Positions 60,621 through 64,000 of a DNA stretch of 64,000 nucleotides are shown here, one piece after another. The notes beneath the pieces are model-generated. The model had not been told where the DNA came from. It saw only the letters and a program-made list of their open reading frames with translations, and did no database searches. The position numbers and the translations under genes were made by a program. Position 1 is the first letter of the stretch; each line of letters begins with the position of its first letter. Source of the stretch: an uncultured Bacteroides sp. (lineage in GTDB: Bacteria > Bacteroidota > Bacteroidia > Bacteroidales > Bacteroidaceae); NCBI GenBank assembly GCA_900544675.1, contig UQVZ01000002.1, forward strand, positions 1-64,000. The letters are read 5' to 3'.

Positions 60621-61232
60621 TTACAATTCCAGTTCTCCTTTTCCTTGCCGAATCACTTCCGGCATATCATCACAACAATTTATCACGGTAGAAGGTTCGA
60701 TACCTCCTATGCCTCCGTCGATTACAAGGTCTACTTCATCTCCGAATTTCTCATCTATCAGTTCCGGGTCGGTCACATATTCGACGTCTTCTCCTTCGCG
60801 CAAAGGCAAAGTAGTAGTCAGAATCGGCGCATCAAGCAAACGGCAGATTTCACGGATAATTGCATTGTCGGGAACACGGATACCTACTTCCTTACGGTTA
60901 CGGAAGATTTTAGGCAAACGGCTGTCCGCTTTCAGGATAAAGGTAAAAGGACCGGGCAGACTGCGTTTCATCAGTTTGAATGTAGTGTTTCCTACCTGGG
61001 CATATTCGCTGATATTGCTCAGGTCGTAACAGATAATGGAAAGATTGTTTTTCTTCGGATTCAGGTTTTTCAGGCGGCAAATCTTCTCGATAGGGCGTTC
61101 CTTCAACGCATGACACCCCATCGCGTACATGGTGTCGGTAGGATAAATGATAATCCCTCCGTCGTTCAAGATATCCACGATGTGCTGCAGCACATCCGGA
61201 TCATTGTTTTTGTCGTATAACTTCTGTATCAT
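60621..61232 (-). CDS. threonylcarbamoyl-AMP synthase (Sua5/YrdC family)
   Basis: This 203-residue protein has the YrdC fold with the nucleotide and bicarbonate/threonine-binding segments GIIIYPTDTMYAMGCHALKE and KNLSIICYDLSNI. LPGPFTFILK and VGIRVPDN are also present. It makes threonylcarbamoyl-AMP for the t6A37 modification of tRNA. It lacks the extra Sua5 C-terminal domain, so it is the short form. It is cotranscribed with mscS. Confidence 0.9.
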   Translation of the reverse strand: MIQKLYDKNNDPDVLQHIVDILNDGGIIIYPTDTMYAMGCHALKERPIEKICRLKNLNPKKNNLSIICYDLSNISEYAQVGNTTFKLMKRSLPGPFTFILKADSRLPKIFRNRKEVGIRVPDNAIIREICRLLDAPILTTTLPLREGEDVEYVTDPELIDEKFGDEVDLVIDGGIGGIEPSTVINCCDDMPEVIRQGKGELEL

Positions 61233-61241
61233 AAAAATGCA

Positions 61242-61317
61242 TTATTTACAATTTGACCATTTACGATTTACTACATACAATGAAGCCGTACATCGTAAAT
61301 AGTCAAATCGTAAATAA
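61242..61317. repeat. inverted repeat between flavodiiron and Sua5 genes
   Basis: Arms at 61242-61266 and 61293-61317, built on TTATTTACAATTTGACC and its complement, pair with a few mismatches around a 26-base loop. It lies in the 88-base gap between two minus-strand genes. The theme TTTACGATTTAC also recurs inside the arms. No coding content. Confidence 0.65.
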
Positions 61318-61320
61318 GAA

Positions 61321-62511
61321 TCATTTCCGGTCAGCTTTCAAGCGTTCAGCCATGGCCACAGCCAACTCTTTTGCCTGACGGGCTGCGCTCTGGCTCATGC
61401 TTTGCTTCATCTCTACCGGATTGCCTACAATTTCGAACTTCAGCTTCTCGGCATATTCCGCCAGTTTCTTGACGGCAGCACTTGCCCATGTGTACGAACC
61501 GAAATAACCCATAATACGGTTCTTCATCTCGCGGGCGGCAATCTTGCTGAGCAAGGCTTCCATTTCGGGATAAAGGTGCATGTTATAAGTGGTGCATCCC
61601 ACAATCAAGCCTTTGTAGCGGAACACGTCGGCAAGGATGTACGAATGCGGAGTCTTCGACACATTGTGCAGGATAATGTTCTTGATGCCTTGGGCGCTCA
61701 GTTCTTCAGCGATGGTCTCCGCCAGCTCTTCGGTATTTCCATACATTGTACCGTAAGCGATAACTACTCCTTCCTCGCCTTCGTAACGACTCATGCGGTC
61801 GTACATATCCACTACTTGTGGAATCTTTTCGGTCCATACGGGACCATGGGTAGAACAAATCATCTGGATGTCAAGCCCTTTGCACTTCTGTAAGGCTTTC
61901 TGTACCGGATTGCCGAACTTGCCGACAATATTCGAGTAATAACGGCGCATTTCGCCTTCATAGATTTCGGTATTGATGTCCTTGTCAATGCAACCGCCAT
62001 TCAATGCGCCGAAGCAACCGAATGCGTCACCCGAGAACAGGATGCCTTCGGTCTCGTCGAACGTAACCATGGTTTCGGGCCAGTGTACCATCGGAATCAA
62101 ATAAAAACGCAAGGTGTGATGACCTAACTTCAGGAAATCACCTTCACCTACGACATAACGTTCGCCGCCAATGCCATAATAACCTTCCACCATATCGAAT
62201 GTTTTCTTGTTTCCTACCAACACAATATCGGGATAATACTGCTTAATCAATGAGATAGAGCCCGAATGGTCAGGTTCCATATGGTTGATGATTAAATAAT
62301 TGATTTTACGGTCACCAATCACCGCTTTAATCTTCTTCAGGTACACCTCAAAGAAAGCGACATCGACAGTATCCACCAACGCCACCATCTCGTCATCGGC
62401 TATCAGATAGGAATTGTAAGACACTCCGTATGGTAATGGCCACAAATTTTCGAACAAAGCTTTGGAACGATCGTTCACACCTACATAATGTACATTCCCT
62501 TTCAGTTTCAT
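61321..62511 (-). CDS. flavodiiron protein (FprA/ROO family)
   Basis: This 396-residue protein joins a metallo-beta-lactamase-like di-iron domain (about 1-245) to a flavodoxin domain (about 250-390). The iron ligands include H77, E79, D81 and H82 in INHMEPDHSGSI. The FMN-binding loop is YGTMYGNTEELAET. It reduces oxygen or nitric oxide in anaerobes, which fits an obligate anaerobe. The gene starts next to an AGTT-rich repeat at 62521-62580. Confidence 0.92.
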   Translation of the reverse strand: MKLKGNVHYVGVNDRSKALFENLWPLPYGVSYNSYLIADDEMVALVDTVDVAFFEVYLKKIKAVIGDRKINYLIINHMEPDHSGSISLIKQYYPDIVLVGNKKTFDMVEGYYGIGGERYVVGEGDFLKLGHHTLRFYLIPMVHWPETMVTFDETEGILFSGDAFGCFGALNGGCIDKDINTEIYEGEMRRYYSNIVGKFGNPVQKALQKCKGLDIQMICSTHGPVWTEKIPQVVDMYDRMSRYEGEEGVVIAYGTMYGNTEELAETIAEELSAQGIKNIILHNVSKTPHSYILADVFRYKGLIVGCTTYNMHLYPEMEALLSKIAAREMKNRIMGYFGSYTWASAAVKKLAEYAEKLKFEIVGNPVEMKQSMSQSAARQAKELAVAMAERLKADRK

Positions 62512-62520
62512 GATTATTTT

Positions 62521-62580
62521 TTAGTTTTTAAGTTTGTGAGTTCTTGAGTTTTTTAGTTCTTAAGTTTTTAATTTTTTGAG
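62521..62580. repeat. AGTT-rich low-complexity run
   Basis: Repeats of the form AGTTCTTGAGTTTTTAGTT extend between the flavodiiron start and the radical SAM stop, in one orientation. The radical SAM stop codon (TAA at 62568-62570) lies inside it, so the last few residues are encoded by repeat DNA. It matches the left arm theme of the repeat at 17391-17452. Confidence 0.7.
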
Positions 62581-63503
62581 TTCCTTCGTTTTCCTTGCCA
62601 GGCATCACGCTCGTTCATGCGTTTCAGCAGACGGGCAGTAAACTCGTGGTTCTTCAATCCCCAATCGGGAGCTATCAGCAATTCTTTGGGTGACTGGGAA
62701 ATGAAACGCTCCAACACCAGGTCGGGACGCAAATGCTCGATATAATCTATCACCACGTCAATATATTCGTCTACCGAAAACAGATGAAAGTCGGCAGGAT
62801 TCATTTCGTATTCATGTGCCATCCGTGTACCTCTTATCAGTTGCAACTGATGCAGCTTCAATGTCGTCAACGGTAATCGCGACAATGTTTCCGCCTGTCT
62901 GAGTACAGTATCCCTTCCCTCCTCACCCGGAAGTCCGACTATGATATGCCCGCCTGTCAGTATTCCTTTTTCCACCGTGCGTCGGACAGCATCCTCGGTA
63001 CAAGCAAAGGTATGACCGCGGTTAATGCGTCGCAAAACGGCATCGTCTGTACTTTCTATGCCATATTCAACCAACAAGAAAGTTCGTTTGTTTAACTCGG
63101 ACAAATAATTTAACAACGTTTCAGGCATACAGTCGGGACGTGTACCGATAACCAGCCCTACCACATCCTTTACACTCAACGCTTCCTCGTACATCCGCAT
63201 CAGCTTGTCCAATCCGGCATAGGTATTGGTGTAAGCTTGGAAATAAGCCAGATACTTCATCTGCGGATACTTGCGGGCAAAGAACTGTTTCCCTTCCTCC
63301 AATTGTACAGCGATGGATTTCTCCGTACGGCAATATTCGGGATTGAATGTCTGGTTATTGCAATACGTACAACCGCCATATCCTTTCGTCCCGTCCCGAT
63401 TGGGACAAGTGAACCCGGCATTTACCGACAACTTCTGCACCTTAAACGGAAAATGTTCTGCCAAAAAGCCCGAAAAATCTTTGTAACGTGCGCCTCTGTC
63501 CAT
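62568..63503 (-). CDS. radical SAM protein, TIGR01212/YhcC family
   Basis: This 311-residue protein has an iron-sulfur motif with cysteines 33, 45 and 48 (TCPNRDGTKGYGGCTYCNN) and radical SAM beta strands with GLVIGTRPDCMPE and GHIIVGLPGEEG. The substrate of this family is unknown. The start at 63503 (MDRGARYKDF) fits a promoter ending 20 bases upstream. The last residues come from low-complexity repeat DNA. Confidence 0.85.
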   Translation of the reverse strand: MDRGARYKDFSGFLAEHFPFKVQKLSVNAGFTCPNRDGTKGYGGCTYCNNQTFNPEYCRTEKSIAVQLEEGKQFFARKYPQMKYLAYFQAYTNTYAGLDKLMRMYEEALSVKDVVGLVIGTRPDCMPETLLNYLSELNKRTFLLVEYGIESTDDAVLRRINRGHTFACTEDAVRRTVEKGILTGGHIIVGLPGEEGRDTVLRQAETLSRLPLTTLKLHQLQLIRGTRMAHEYEMNPADFHLFSVDEYIDVVIDYIEHLRPDLVLERFISQSPKELLIAPDWGLKNHEFTARLLKRMNERDAWQGKRRNSKN

Positions 63504-63522
63504 ACAAACAAAATTTCGGGTA

Positions 63523-63553
63523 CAAAGATACGAGTTTTTACTGAATACACAAA
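63523..63553 (-). promoter_or_regulatory. promoter of the radical SAM gene
   Basis: On the minus strand TTTG (CAAA at 63550-63553 on +) is followed after 19 bases by TATCTTTG (CAAAGATA at 63523-63530). This is a near-ideal Bacteroides promoter with a short leader of about 13 bases. The -33 box abuts the hairpin at 63553-63591. Confidence 0.75.
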
Positions 63554-63591
63554 AGCGCGAAGAATTGTAATGACTACAATTTTTCGCGCTT
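63553..63591 (-). terminator. terminator of the GH27 gene abutting the radical SAM promoter
   Basis: AAGCGCGAA-g-AATTGTA pairs with TACAATT-t-TTCGCGCTT around an ATGAC loop, giving a 16-bp stem with one mismatch. On the minus strand it is followed by TTTTGTG, so it can terminate the GH27 transcript. Its end touches the -33 box of the next promoter. Confidence 0.8.
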
Positions 63592-63644
63592 ATCACTTCT
63601 GTTAACAACTGCCAGTATCAATGCATGCCTATACGCAGTTTCCT

Positions 63645-64000
63645 TTATTTGAATTTATACAATCCACACGCATGAGGATTTAATTTCACGCTAAAATCAT
63701 TCGAAACTTTGCCAAGCGATTCACCAGTCCATAAGTTCGTGACTTCTACATCCCCGTTCAATCCAATGGATTTCAGATTTACCAAGATATTCATATTCTG
63801 CTTATCATCCGAAATATTGAACAACGCAAGATAAACTTCTCCCGTAGTCGCGTTACGTGAAGAGATACCCACTTTTTCCTCATCTTGGAATAACTGGAAT
63901 ACATCCGTGCTTTCACGATGCATCCGCAATACCTCTTCGTTGGTCAACAAAGACAAGGTAAACTCATCGTTGCTGGGCAAATCACCACCAAACATCAACG
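63645..64000 (-). CDS. C-terminal part of GH27-type alpha-galactosidase-like enzyme (partial)
   Basis: The last ~118 residues are present and the gene runs off the right edge. MMFGGDLPSNDEFTLSLLTNEEVL matches the end of the catalytic barrel in GH27 alpha-galactosidases. A C-terminal beta-sandwich follows (VYLALFNISDDKQNMNILVNLKSIG, VTNLWTGESLGKV). Such enzymes remove terminal alpha-galactose. The assignment rests on this end piece only. Confidence 0.65.
   Translation of the reverse strand, partial: LMFGGDLPSNDEFTLSLLTNEEVLRMHRESTDVFQLFQDEEKVGISSRNATTGEVYLALFNISDDKQNMNILVNLKSIGLNGDVEVTNLWTGESLGKVSNDFSVKLNPHACGLYKFK

Noticed and set aside
60660..60700. tRNA T-loop-like GGTTCGATACC
   Set aside because: It lies inside the Sua5-family coding sequence and no cloverleaf can be drawn around it.

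Overview
The window is chromosomal DNA from a gut Bacteroidales bacterium, most likely Bacteroides or Phocaeicola. The main evidence is a starch-utilization (sus) locus whose SusD closely matches my memory of B. thetaiotaomicron SusD. Other support comes from the lpxD-lpxC/fabZ-lpxA operon with its LpxC-FabZ fusion, SusC/SusD and NigD-like proteins, DUF5686, DUF6377 and DUF4153 families, and promoters with the Bacteroides -7 box TAnnTTTG. No rRNA, tRNA, CRISPR array, prophage or insertion sequence was found. Species assignment is not possible from sequence reading alone.

Layout. 1-2.5 kb: an AEC transporter and an A+T-rich two-gene toxin-antitoxin-like cassette (HTH protein plus AbiEii-type nucleotidyltransferase) with a palindromic operator on its promoter. 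2.5-8.7 kb: hexuronate catabolism (eda, kdgK, a LacI-family regulator, uxaA) followed by an NhaC antiporter. 8.8-12 kb: a TPR protein and a RelE/ParE-type module coupled to a sodium:solute symporter, with an orphan antitoxin paralogue next to it. 12-16.4 kb: an outer-membrane receptor divergent from a histidine kinase and a response regulator that carries an apparent 1-base frameshift. 16.7-18.6 kb: recR, a small membrane protein and a GNAT enzyme. 18.6-21.2 kb: a four-gene lipid operon resembling the Bacteroides inositol-lipid cluster but without the inositol-phosphate synthase gene. 21.4-28.1 kb: a DUF5686 protein, the sigma-54 regulator-lptE-TPR-secG operon and a NigD-like lipoprotein. 28.4-40.5 kb: susR, susA, susB, susC, susD and susE, ending at a strong terminator with no susF or susG. 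40.6-54.3 kb: a porin, a GH10-like protein, purM, prfA, a DUF4153 protein, pyrF, the lipid A operon, a pRiA4b-type protein and miaA. 54.4-54.9 kb: a free-standing transcription unit for a 30-residue protein. 54.9-64 kb: an acetyltransferase, an AraC regulator, a metallo-hydrolase, a Pif1-type helicase fused to TPRs, mscS, sua5, a flavodiiron protein, a radical SAM protein and the 3' end of a GH27 enzyme.

Two kinds of intergenic structure recur and are not explained by the genes. The first is long hairpins built from words such as CAGAGACACAAAG, TGAAGAATGAAG or CCACAGATTACAC; hairpins of this kind are common in Bacteroides. The second is tandem arrays of short inverted repeats with a nearly constant period of 22-23 bp: four clear arrays (16521, 28293, 43529, 56597) and one degenerate candidate (57519). 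The arrays use different words but keep the same period. The 43.5 kb and 56.6 kb arrays also share a spacer core. I do not recognise this class by name. These arrays and the 30-residue gene at 54645 are the best candidates for undescribed biology here.
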